A stretch of DNA of 21,676 bases from the NCBI GenBank assembly GCA_021029095.1, contig JAJOHG010000411.1, positions 1 to 21,676 on the forward strand. The letters are read 5' to 3'. Below, in pieces: positions 7,192-17,030 of the stretch. The notes beneath the pieces were generated by a model. That model made no database searches and was not told the DNA's origin. It worked only from the letters and a program-made list of their open reading frames with translations. The position numbers and the translations under genes are program-made. The stretch's first letter is position 1, and every line of letters begins with the position of its first letter. Origin of the DNA: Phellopilus nigrolimitatus. Its lineage: Eukaryota > Basidiomycota > Agaricomycetes > Hymenochaetales > Hymenochaetaceae.

Positions 7192-10006
7192 ATGGCTACT
7201 ACTCGAAAGTCAAAGTAAGCAATCTGATATCACTTACACGCAACTAACGCAAACGGGTTCTTTTAGTGGAAAACTTGCTCCGTCGAAACGCGCAGCCGCC
7301 GCGCCTGACTCTGACTCTGACTCTGACGGCGTTGAGGCGAAACAACATGCAAGGCCGAAGAAGCGAGTCAAGACGAGAAAAGGAAGCCAGGGCACAGACA
7401 ATGATAACGAAGGGAACACTCCAGCAGTCGTAGCGAAGCCACGTAATCCTAGGCGGAAGCTGGGCAGGCTGGCTATGATGATGTCAATGCCCATCGACGT
7501 ATTCTGCGAGGTGAGTTCACCATCTGAGCGTTCTCCTGCCTTTTTCATATGGAAATCACGTTCGGCTTAGATTACTCGTTATCTGGGCCCGCATGATCTT
7601 CTTCGCATGGCGCGAACATCTCGAACACTCCGGAACCTCCTGATGACCAAAGACTCGAAGCCAATCTGGCGTGCAGCGGAAGATTCGGCCGGCCTGCCCG
7701 AGTGCCCTCTGGATCTCAGCTCTCCTCAGTATGCGAGCTTCATCTTCGATGCGTTCTGCACGGTGCGTCTGCGAGAATCTCCCTCAAATAAAGGGGGGCG
7801 ACACACAAATTGAAAACAAAAAATGGTTTTTAGCATTGTTTTCATGCGAAAGCGTACAAGCAGCTGACTCCTTTGAGGATCCGTCTTTGCAAGAAATGCA
7901 CGAAATGGTGCGTTTTCTGTTCTGCTGATGAATGTGCTCGGTGCCTTACCCACAAGTCTGTTCCAGTTTGCGCAGGGCAGATACATGGGGGTATGAAAAG
8001 CATCCCGACATGCCGCATAACGAGGAAGAGCGGTCCTGCGTATTAAGACTCGTCAACGGACTCTCAAGTACGTCATGTTGTTAACGACTTAGATATGCTC
8101 ACTTGTTTATTTTATTTCATAGCCACCTCATCAACCGAGGGAAACCTCATCGCAGCGTTAACTTATTCGAACCCGCGTAGCTCGTTAACTTATTCGAACC
8201 TGCGTAGCTTCATGTTCTACATTCCTCAAGTCACAGCTGCTGTCGCTAAGTATCGGTCATTCGACGAAGCTTGTCGCCAACGGGAGGGATTTTTGGATGC
8301 AGAACACGATAAAACCGTTCAAAGATATCTAGTGCGTATAATTTTACATCGTTTCGATTGACGTATATAAATTGACACTACACCGAAATTCAGTCTTCGC
8401 CTGCGCTGGATCGGTGGCTCGAAAATACGAAAGTGGCGAGGTCGAATGACATTCAGAATGCGAGGGAAAGTCGCCTGCGAAGGTACAGACAACGATTCCG
8501 CGTCATCGCTTTTATAATATTGACTTTTCTTCGATAGTATATACAATAAGCTTGCGGAGCTTGGCTATACACAAGCTGACTACCGAACTGACGGCGACCA
8601 GAAAGACTGGAAGTGGGACAGCCTAATTGACCAACCGCGGCCCTTGACTGACCGAAGTACGTGGTCTCTCTCTTTTTTTTTCTTCGCAAAGCGTTGTTGA
8701 TTGCATGGTCGAGCAGTTTGGAAAAACATCCTTCCGCAGCTCGAGGAGACCATACGCCTCAGGAGGGAAAAGAGAGCCCGGATAGCGAAAGAGCGGCGTC
8801 GCAGCGAGCGTCGATATAAGCTGCGCAAGCTTGCAGAGAAGTTTGTCTGCTCTGAAGGCGGAAAGACCTGCTACGTCGCTCCGGTAGAGCTATATAAGCA
8901 GCCGCTCGCGAGGCAGTTTGTCGAGAGCGACGAGGAAGGAACTGCTCTTTCTGAGGCGCAGTGGCTGTCTATCAAGCAGCAGGTGGTCGAGTTCAGCAAA
9001 GTGTGCCAGCGCGAAATTGAAGAGGAGGCTGCTTCAGCACTCGTCGCTGTTCGGCGCGAGGCGGGCCTGCCAGCCATCAGCACTATATCGATCGAGTTTT
9101 CGGAGGACAAACGGGAAGTTCAGGACGGGGAAGGCAAGAGCGCGAGCGTTCTGCAGCACCCAACGGCGTTCTTCGGGAGCCGTGACCTAAAACCGTTTAC
9201 CGGCATCCTGGACGAGCGCCACGATTACTGCCATAAAGAATTCGATTGCGCCCGTGGAGAGCGATGGGTGCTCAGGCGGCCTGCACGCAATGGCGTTCTC
9301 TATGCCGATGCGTTGTATTCGGAGCTCGGTCTTCCCTCTGCGACAATGGATGATATGCTAGCGCTCGGGCAATCGTTTGTATGCTTGCGCTGCGATCCAA
9401 CGGTACGCACGCTGATGACATGGACAAATCTAGTGCGCATATGGTTTTCTGTCTTCTTCGCTACACCAGTAACAAAATTGCTCGCATACACAGGTGAATC
9501 ACTTTTATAACGAAAATGAGCGGTTTGAGGAAAGGGAAGCAGTGAAGAAACGGTTCGCTCACTAAGTCTCATGATAACACACATCGTCATTGATCTGATC
9601 TGATCCTTTTTCAATAGCCGCACTGACTGCGAAGTTGTAAACATAAACGACCACGACCGGACAAAGCCCGAGCCGCTCGCCGCATATACGGGCGACATCA
9701 CCACCGGTCTGCGCGATGGCGCACTGGCGGCTGCTAACTCATCCGGGCTCGAGAAGTGGATCCAGGCGTGTACATGCGAGACACACGCCGGGAAAAGCTT
9801 TCACTCATTTTGCACACTCTGCTTCGAGCTAGGGCAGTACTACGTCAGTTTTTCGTGCCAGGGGCAGATGGATGTACATCGTAGAGCAAAGTAAGTCTGT
9901 CTGTTCGCGGGCCGCAGAATAGTCCGTCCGAGCCTGCGGCACGCTCACCCCTATATTTATTTATTTTTCACCCCTCAGGCATGCGCACGGACTAGGACAA
10001 GCGTAG
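7192..10006 (+). CDS. F-box protein, copy A (12 exons, 708 aa)
   Basis: Paralogue of the gene at 3089-5844 and predicted SCF ligase adaptor. Exons: 7192-7214, 7267-7510, 7571-7762, 7834-7907, 7967-8067, 8123-8331, 8394-8482, 8538-8656, 8717-9432, 9494-9552, 9618-9890, 9979-10006 (2127 nt). All phases equal those of copy B. An SDSDSD run and basic cluster precede the F-box (about residues 78-120). They are followed by FCTHC (152-155) and RLCKKC (172-175), a likely zinc-binding pair, then a Lys/Arg/Glu-rich region, 'FVCLRCDP...MTW', and C-terminal CTC/CTLC cysteines. Length differences from copy B are whole codons: a 13-residue insertion in exon 6 made by a local LTYSN.RS duplication, two extra residues in the SD run, and others. 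The C-terminal tail differs (HAHGLGQA against HTARTD) after divergence in exon 12. An in-frame TAA at the exon 10/intron 10 edge could be misread as the gene end; using the GTTCGC donor removes it. Confidence 0.8.
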
Positions 10007-10517
10007 CTCGCGAACTACCGGTCAGATGTGCTCTTTGCGCAAAAACTATACGTGGAATACGCAGGCGCACATCTGGATTAATGCAGACAGAGGTCATACT
10101 GAGTTCCTTCTTTTTTTTTTTTGCAGGAAATAAAGACGTTTGCCGCCGCGGGGGCCAGATTGAAACAAAACGAAAGACTTCACAAAGTCATTTTGTGCTT
10201 GGTTAGGCAAATTGGATGCTCGCCGTCACGTCGTGTATTAAAAATAACTCTTTCTTTTTGTTGAGTAGATCTGCTATTAGGCAAGAATCACGAAGGAGGT
10301 GTAATAAACATGATTTGGATATGTAGGGTGCACACATATTTGGGGGTAGCGATGCGACTAGGGCTTAATCCGGGCTCTTTCGTGCTCAAATACAGCCATC
10401 ATGACAAGCTCTCGCAGCGCGGGCGCGGGGGGTGGCTTCGCCCTGCTGTCGGCAGCGGCCCCAACGATGCTGCCTGTTCTCCAGCTGATTTTTTTTCTCT
10501 GAAGCTTTAGAATATGC

Positions 10518-11781
10518 AGAATATGCTGAACACGCTTTCGGACTCGTCTGATCCAGCAGCTGGCGTCGAGCCCTGCTGTCTGGTCTGCCTGGGAAGGTTC
10601 TTCTTTCCTGTCTGTACTGTGGCGCGCTGTATCTGGTATAGAGTTCATATGTATCCCAGTCTCTTGATCTTGGATTGTTATGACGACGCCTTTTCCCCAA
10701 CACACACCCTGATCTTAACATATGAGGAAAAAAATTATCGATCTTGAACAGATCATTGGGGGAGTCATGGTGTAGAACTACGAACAAGGTCTGGAAAAGG
10801 AGCGGGAAGGAGTGTGTGTCGTTGGTGCGACGTGATAGCGGGAAGAGGATTAAATAGAGATTAGAGTGTAAGCCGGACCTTTCTCCGGTATTGCCAACGG
10901 CGTATGGCGCGGGTAGCCACAGACGCGGAGAGCCACAGATGGGGGCAGCCCCAACCGTGGCTTGAAGGCAATATGTCGCTGTTGTCGGTTGCATCAAACA
11001 TGTTGCGTAGAGAACGAAGAACGCGGGGAATGCGGGATGGGGTGGCTGTTCCAGAAGAGGAAGGTGTGCTGCCTTATTAAGGGGTTTGTCAGCCAGGCCT
11101 GTATGCGTAAGATTCGGAAAGCGTTGGGTGATCGGGAATAGAACGACGTCTGCGGGGAGATCTCGGTCGATTGGATTCTGGGAGAAGCCGGATGGCAGCG
11201 CCGGACCCCGGTGCAGGCACCGGTCTCCGACTTGTTGTCTCGCTGCGAGTGCACGGCTTTGGGACATATGTACCGGATCTTATTGTAGAGGAAGATGTGG
11301 AAGATGTACCTGGTGGACAATTGATGTGGCTTTTGTTATCAGAGTTCGGTGGATGTTCGGCGGATGTGGGCGGTGGGCCTGGCAACGGCCAACGCGCGGT
11401 GAGACAACACGCTGAAACACGCCTGCCTGCCTGCACAATTGCAGTTGCTGCAATATAGCTCCCATCCTCGTCGTCGTCGTCGTCGCTGCCGCTGCCGCGA
11501 TCCCCATCCTGCCCAGCCCCGTCCTCGCTGTCGCCGTCGCCGACGACGACGACCAAGCAACTGCTTCGACTCCGAGTCCGAGTCCGACGCCGGTCCCGGT
11601 TGCGCAGTGGGCCACACTAGCACCTGTTCGTCGTCAACGCCCCGTCCGTCCGTGCGTGCGTATCTGATCCTCTGCTCCCAGCCAAAAAAACCTTTTCTCT
11701 TCCTCCTCCATCTTTCCTCCCCTACTCGTCTCTTCCCCACCCCCATCGACGCCGACACAGCTGCGTAGCCCCAACGCACAC
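10518..11781. promoter_or_regulatory. Intergenic region: F-box copy A 3' side to MAPKKK upstream region
   Basis: No gene is supported. The last 90 bp before the MAPKKK start (about 11690-11780) are a C/T-rich tract typical of fungal 5' leaders. A (CGT)n run lies at about 11466-11487. On the minus strand, 10760-10900 also look leader-like (pyrimidine-rich, then an ATG near 10768), but the frame after it closes after 16 codons. Any gene there would be truncated by the end of the inverted duplication. Confidence 0.45.
11466..11487. repeat. (CGT)n microsatellite in MAPKKK leader
   Basis: About six to seven tandem CGT units roughly 300 bp upstream of the MAPKKK start codon, seen directly. Confidence 0.75.
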
Positions 11782-14700
11782 ATGACCGCCCTCGCGCCGT
11801 CCGCCCTCCCGCTCCCCGCGCCCTCCCAGCCCGCCTCCCAGTCCTCCTCGCCCGCGTCCCCCACCGCCGGCTTCTCTGCCGCCCAGCAGGCCGCAGTCAG
11901 CGCAGCCCGCTCCGCCCTCCGCCCTGGCGCCTCCCGCCCAGGCACCCCCGTCAACCCCGTCGTCAACGGCAGCAGCATCAGCGGCAGCACCAGCACCATC
12001 ACCAGCAGCAGCGCAGGCCCGGGCGCGCCCTCGCTCGACCCGCCCCCGGGCGTGTCCCCCGCCGACTTCCTGCGCTCCTGGGGCGACGCGCACGTCGCGC
12101 GCTGGCTCGCCGCGCTCGACCCGCACGGCAAGTGCGCCGCGCACGCGCCCGCCTTCCACGCCGCCGACGTGCGCGGCGCCGTCCTCCTCGACCTCGACCA
12201 GCCCAGCCTCCGCGAGATCGGCGTCGCGAGCATCGGCGACCGCATCCGCATCCTCAACGCCGTCAAGGCCCTCCGCGCGCGCTGCAGCACCCGCGCCGCG
12301 CACCCGCTCGGCCACGCGCAGGGCGCGAGCGTCAGCAGCCAAGCGAGCAGCGGCGGCGGAAGCGGCGGCGGGGGCTCCGGCGGCTACGCCGCGCTCGCCG
12401 CCTCGAGCCCCAAGGTTACCGTCAACGGCGCCGAGCACGCCGACTTCCGCACCCAGTCGCAGGCGCAGCAGCAGCACCACTCGCGCAACCGCGTGCGCCC
12501 CGCGCCGCTGCAGCTGCGCAGCGCAGCGCAGGCCGACCTCCCGCGGCTCATCCGCGACCCCGCGCCGGGGCCCGACTCCGCGCGCTCGACGACGCCCCTC
12601 CGCCAGCTGCCCACGCCCTCCGCCTCGACGCCCCAGCAGCAGGGCAGCGGCGGCGGCGCCTCCCACGCCTCCCACTCCTCCTCGGGCTCGGGCTCGGGCT
12701 CGGGCTCAGGCTCAGGGCGCCTGCACCTCCCGCCCGTGCCCCCGCCCCCGCGCACGCAGCCGCCGCTGCCGCCCACCTCCGGCCCGTCGTCCTCGCGCTC
12801 GCAGCCGCCCCGCCTGCACACGCTCGCGACGCAGCAGGCGGCCGGGCGGCGCACGCCCACGCAGGCCGACGCGCCCCCGCCGCCCCTCTACGCGCTCCCG
12901 CCCGTGCCCGCGCAGCAGGCCCAGCCCCAGCCCCAGCCCCAGGCCCAATCGCAGAGCCAGCCGCAGGCCGCGCAGACGCCCACGCAAGCCTCCAACCCCG
13001 CGCTCCTCACGCCAAGCTCCGCGTCCGCCGGCGCGTGGAAGGGCGAGTACGGCCTGCCCGCCGGCCCGCGTTCCGCGAACATGCAGGCCGGCAGCAGTGG
13101 CGGCGGCGGCGGCGCCGTCAGCCCGCACCCGGGCCTTGCCTACGGCCGCCGCTCGCCCTCCGGCGGCGCGCACGCCAAGGCGCCCTCCTTCTCCGCGACG
13201 CCGTCCCCCGCGGGCGCGCTCGCCGGCGGCGCCAAGCCCGCCCCGCGCCCGAACACCACCGGCGGGCACCCCTACGCGACCGCGGGCGCCGCGGGCGCCT
13301 CCTCCTCCTCCTCCAGCGCGAGCGCGAGCTCACTCCAGCTCCCGCAGCCCGCGCGCGACCTTTCGCTCTCGCCCATCGCGGAGTCCTTCCTCTCGCAGTC
13401 GCTCACGACGCCGGCGCTCGCCGCGGGGGCGTCCGCCGCGGCGGGGGGCGCGTACCACGTCGGGCGCGGCCCGTTCCGCCCCGCGACGCCCTCGGGCGCG
13501 CACGCCGGCGCGCCGTCGCTCGACGACCTCAAGCGGCGCCTCATCCGCTTCCACCTCGCGGAGGAGAAGTTCAGCGCGACGGTGAACATCGGCGAGTGCG
13601 CGGACGGCGTCGAGGTGCTCGAGCGCGTGCTCAAGAAGTTCGGTAAGCTCGGCCCCGCGGCCGTCTTCGGCGACGGCGCGGGCGCGGGCGAGTACGTCAA
13701 CTCGGACGAGGGCGGCCTGTGCATCGACGGCTGGGCGGTGTACCTCGAGTGGGGGCAGGACGACGGGCCTGGTCAGTCTCGTGTTTTTTCCGCGTCCTTT
13801 TTTATTCTTGTATGTTTATTTACATGATTATATGGTACAGCGAAACCCCTCCGCGAGGCAGAGCTCCTTTCGCTGTGCTCCGCGGGACCCGACCACCCTG
13901 TGCGCGAGTACGGCCTCACCGTGCGGCGCACGGGCAAGCCGAAGCGTTCCAAGGCGCTCCAGCAGATCTTCGGCGAGGCACCGCACTCGCCGCACTCGCC
14001 GGGCACGAGCGCCGCGGCGGCGGGTCTGCCCGACGACGACGGCGCGAGCGCGGGGGGCCACCTCGGGAGCTCGTCCGTCCAGTTCCCGCGCTCGCTCACG
14101 CCGAGCCAGGAGAAGGAGCTGCGCAACATGAAGCGCGCGAGCTCCGTCAGCGTGCTCAGCGGGCTGGGCGTGCGCGACCCCGAGCGCGTGCTCGACCCGT
14201 CCGCGGCCGCGTCCGCGAGCTCGCCGTCGCCGTCGCCCTCCTCCGCGTCCGCGCCGCCCGCGCCGTCGCCCGCGCCGAACGGGAAGAGCCCGTCGACGTC
14301 CTCGTTCGCGGGCAAGATCCGCACGTTCCTCGGCCAGCGCCCGCCCTCGGAGCTCATCGCGACGCACCTCCCCGCGTACTTCCCGTACACGCAGCCGAAG
14401 GTCCTGCGGCGCACCGTGCGCGCGTCGATGCGCTTCAGCAGTGTCGGCGCGGCCGGCACGGGTGCGGGCCGCCGCGACAGCGCGATCTCCGCGTCGTCGC
14501 GCCGCGCGAGCCGCTTCTCGACCGCGACGCGCACGTCGGGCGCGTCGGGCGCGTCGCTCTCGCCGCACCGCGCGAGCATGGCGTCGCTCCCGCCGCCGCC
14601 CGTGCCGGAGAAGGGCTCCCCGGCGCCGGGCGAGGAGCAGCCGCCGCGCATGTCGCTGTCGACGTCCGACGGGCGCTCGGTCGACCTCGACGGCAGCGAG

Positions 14701-16408
14701 GAGGACGAGCGCGAGCGCGCGGAGAAGGTGGAGTCGCCCTCGACGCCGCTGCTGCTCCCGCCCGTGACGTTCCCGAGCGAGTCGTTCGCGGACTCGTTCC
14801 ACAGCGTCACCGGCACCGGCACCGGCACCGGGTCCGGCGCTGGTTTGGGTGCGGGGCCGAGCGCTAGTGGTGGCGCGCGCGCGGACGCGGGGCCGGCGGC
14901 CTCGCGCACGGCGTCGAACGCGTCGCGGCGCTTCAGCTACATGTCCGAGCTGCGCGCGCGGCGCGACCACTCGGACACGGCGAGCATGCTCACGGTCGAC
15001 GAGATCACTGCGGAGGTCGAGAACCGCCGGAAGAGCACCGTCGCGAGCGTCAAGTCGACGGAGAGCGGGGACGGCGCTGCCGCGGCCGCGGCCGCCGCCA
15101 CGGTGCCACCGCTTCCAGAGGGCCCGGTTGTTGCGGAGCCGGACGAGCTGGATGAGGACGATGATAACTTCGAGATGATTGAGGGCGAGGACGAGATGGA
15201 CGAGGATGACGAGGACACGCTGAATGATGATGATGATGATGAGGACGATGAAGACGATGAAGACGAGGAGGAGGATGGCGAGGAGGAGACGCTCGCCGAG
15301 GAGGACGACGACGCGCCCGTCACCGCTACAGGAGGTAAGTTCGCAGAATTATGCCAGGTTTCATTTTACGATCTCTAACGGCGTCTCCTCCACAGGCAAA
15401 CGCGGCATGAAGTGGATCCGGGGCGCGCTCATCGGCGCGGGCTCGTTCGGGAGCGTGTACCTCGGCATGGACGCGATGAACGGGCTGCTCATGGCCGTGA
15501 AGCAGGTCGAGCTGCCGACGGGCTCCGGGCCGAACGAGCAGCGCAAGAAGAGCATGCTCGCCGCGCTCGAGCGCGAGATCGACCTGCTGCGCGAGCTGCA
15601 GCACGAGAACATCGTGCAGTACCTCGACTCGTCGACGGACGACGCGCACCTGAACATCTTCCTCGAGTACGTGCCCGGCGGGAGCGTCACCGCGCTGCTG
15701 CGCAGCTACGGCGCGTTCGAGGAGGCGCTGTGCCGCCACTTCGTGCGCCAGATCCTGCAGGGCCTCGAGTACCTCCACACGCGCGAGATCATCCACCGCG
15801 ACATCAAGGGCGCGAACATCCTCGTCGACAACAAGGGCGGCATCAAGATCTCGGACTTTGGCATCTCGAAGAAGGTCGAAGAGAGTGCGTCCCTTCTCCT
15901 GTGTGGACGTTATTTCGTGCCGTGGCTGATAGGCGTATTTACAGCTTTCCTCGGGAACGCGCGTGCCCACCGCCCGTCTCTGCAGGGCTCCGTCTTCTGG
16001 ATGGCGCCGGAGGTCGTCAAGCAGGTGTCCCACACCCGCAAGGCAGACATCTGGAGTGTCGGCTGCCTCGTCGTCGAGATGCTGACGGGGAACCACCCCC
16101 ACCCGACGCTGAACCAGATGCAGGCCATCTTCAAGGTGGGCCCCTCCCGTCACCTACTTTTTCCTACTCGTAGACCCATTACTGACTATCGCCCGTGCGC
16201 CCCCGCCCAGATCGGCATGTCCGCGAAGCCCACGATCCCGTCGGACATCTCGCCCGAGGCGGAGGACTTCCTGCAGAAGACGTTCGAGATCAAGCACGAG
16301 GAGCGCCCGGACGCGGACGAGCTGCTGCAGCACCCGTGGATCGTCAAGGGCCCCTCGCCCGCGCCGAAGCCGACGTCGACGAAGTCCAAGGCCGCCAAGG
16401 CGTCGTGA
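11782..16408 (+). CDS. ste11: Ste11/Byr2-type MAP kinase kinase kinase
   Basis: MAPKKK of the fungal pheromone/filamentation cascade, which phosphorylates a Ste7-type MAPKK in the cytoplasm. Exons 11782-13771, 13841-15334, 15396-15884, 15945-16135 and 16211-16408 join in frame to 1453 aa. Visible in order: a SAM domain (about 97-166, [17 protein letters not shown]...[15 protein letters not shown]); a long Ser/Pro/Ala/Gly/Gln-rich linker; a Ras-association-like domain (about 580-695, [17 protein letters not shown] to [13 protein letters not shown]) split by intron 1; and a conserved regulatory motif [14 protein letters not shown] near 833. An acidic Asp/Glu tract of about 60 residues (about 1097-1157) precedes the kinase domain (about 1168-1432). 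Kinase residues present: [11 protein letters not shown] loop, K1197 in AVK, HRD (1295-1297), DFG (1315-1317), GSVFWMAPE. All catalytic residues are intact. SAM and RA domains suggest binding to a Ste50-like adaptor and Ras or Cdc42, as in Byr2/Ste11. It is longer than most relatives because of low-complexity linkers. The start is the first ATG after a pyrimidine-rich leader. Confidence 0.93.
15142..15322 (+). repeat. Asp/Glu-encoding low-complexity tract in MAPKKK exon 2
   Basis: Repeated GAT/GAC/GAG codons, including a (GAT)n run near 15226-15241. They encode a strongly acidic segment just before the kinase domain. It is probably length-variable between strains because of the triplet repeats. 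Confidence 0.8.
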
Positions 16409-17030
16409 CCGGGCCCCCCGCGCTTCCCGTGATTTCCGCCCCGCCTGTTCTCTTTTTTCGTGTTTTTCGGCACTTACTCTTCGTTCCTGTGTTTCTTCCC
16501 GTGTATCTTTGACATTCGCCTTCGCTTTCGTTTTCTCTTCCTTTATCCTTTACTAGCCTGGTAATGTCTTCTTCTCTTCGTCTTCTGGGGCATGTACATA
16601 CATCCGGCAACGATACACACTCTAGTCTTCTCCGTCCCAACTGCAATACACAGCTTCGCCGTACTTCCATCGTATAAGTATCCTTACGAAACGTTATGTT
16701 CCGTCTCGACCACACCGAGTTCATAGTACTTAATTATTTTGTAGCACCTGGTCGGAATGACACCCGTAAAATCTACTGTAGCAAATGCGGCTTTTGCGAA
16801 TGACTGAACTGACTGTTCTATATGTGATTTTATCGTGAAGCGTCGATGGTAGGCAGCTGCATGGATTGGAGTAAATAACCACTGGCCAGTGCCGTTGCCT
16901 CCATTATATACCTCCGCACTCTAACGATGTCGCCACACCATGGAATGCAGCCAAAGTCTTAGCAAACAAGATCTTTTAAAACGATTTAGCGCCTTTTTTT
17001 CTCCGTCCAGCAAACGTCCACATCGCGTCC
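16409..17030. other. Convergent 3' intergenic region
   Basis: Lies between the stop codons of the MAPKKK (+) and TRM1 (-), so it holds both 3' UTRs and terminators. T-rich tracts follow the MAPKKK stop, and AT-rich sequence (for example TTAATTATTTTG near 16730) fits polyadenylation signals. No gene is seen. Confidence 0.6.

Larger units (their letters stand above)
7003..10517. repeat. Right arm of large inverted duplication (F-box copy A)
   Basis: Reverse-complement counterpart of 1089-6031, colinear over promoter, all twelve exons, all introns and about 500 bp of 3' flank. The outer match ends at about 10517 (AAGCTTTAGAATATGC against GCATATCCTAAAGCTTC). It lacks the three MITEs of the other arm and keeps a single TA at the MITE 1 site (within GGGCTTAATCCGGG, near 10362-10375). 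It is not bordered by repeat R at its outer end. Confidence 0.9.

Noticed and set aside
7834..8067. Apparent frameshift after the CKKC motif in the F-box genes
   Set aside because: Explained by a 59-nt intron (7908-7966; 5082-5140 in copy B). After removal both copies continue in frame with conserved residues (ADxW...DMP...ERSCVLRLVNGLS).
9553..9617. In-frame TAA in F-box exon 10, first taken as a gene end or pseudogene sign
   Set aside because: Splicing at GTTCGC removes it, keeps frame into a conserved 91-codon exon, and works identically in both arms.
10386..11267. 293-codon open frame on the minus strand between F-box copy A and the MAPKKK
   Set aside because: No recognisable domain, composition looks non-coding, and it runs into the end of the inverted duplication where the sister arm has no matching frame. 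A leader-like stretch exists on this strand, but the ATG after it closes quickly.
11722..14970. Several frames of 150-500 codons overlapping the MAPKKK on both strands
   Set aside because: Shadows of very GC-rich coding sequence. They are Arg/Ala/Gly-rich with no motif, while the MAPKKK frame has clear SAM, RA and kinase motifs.
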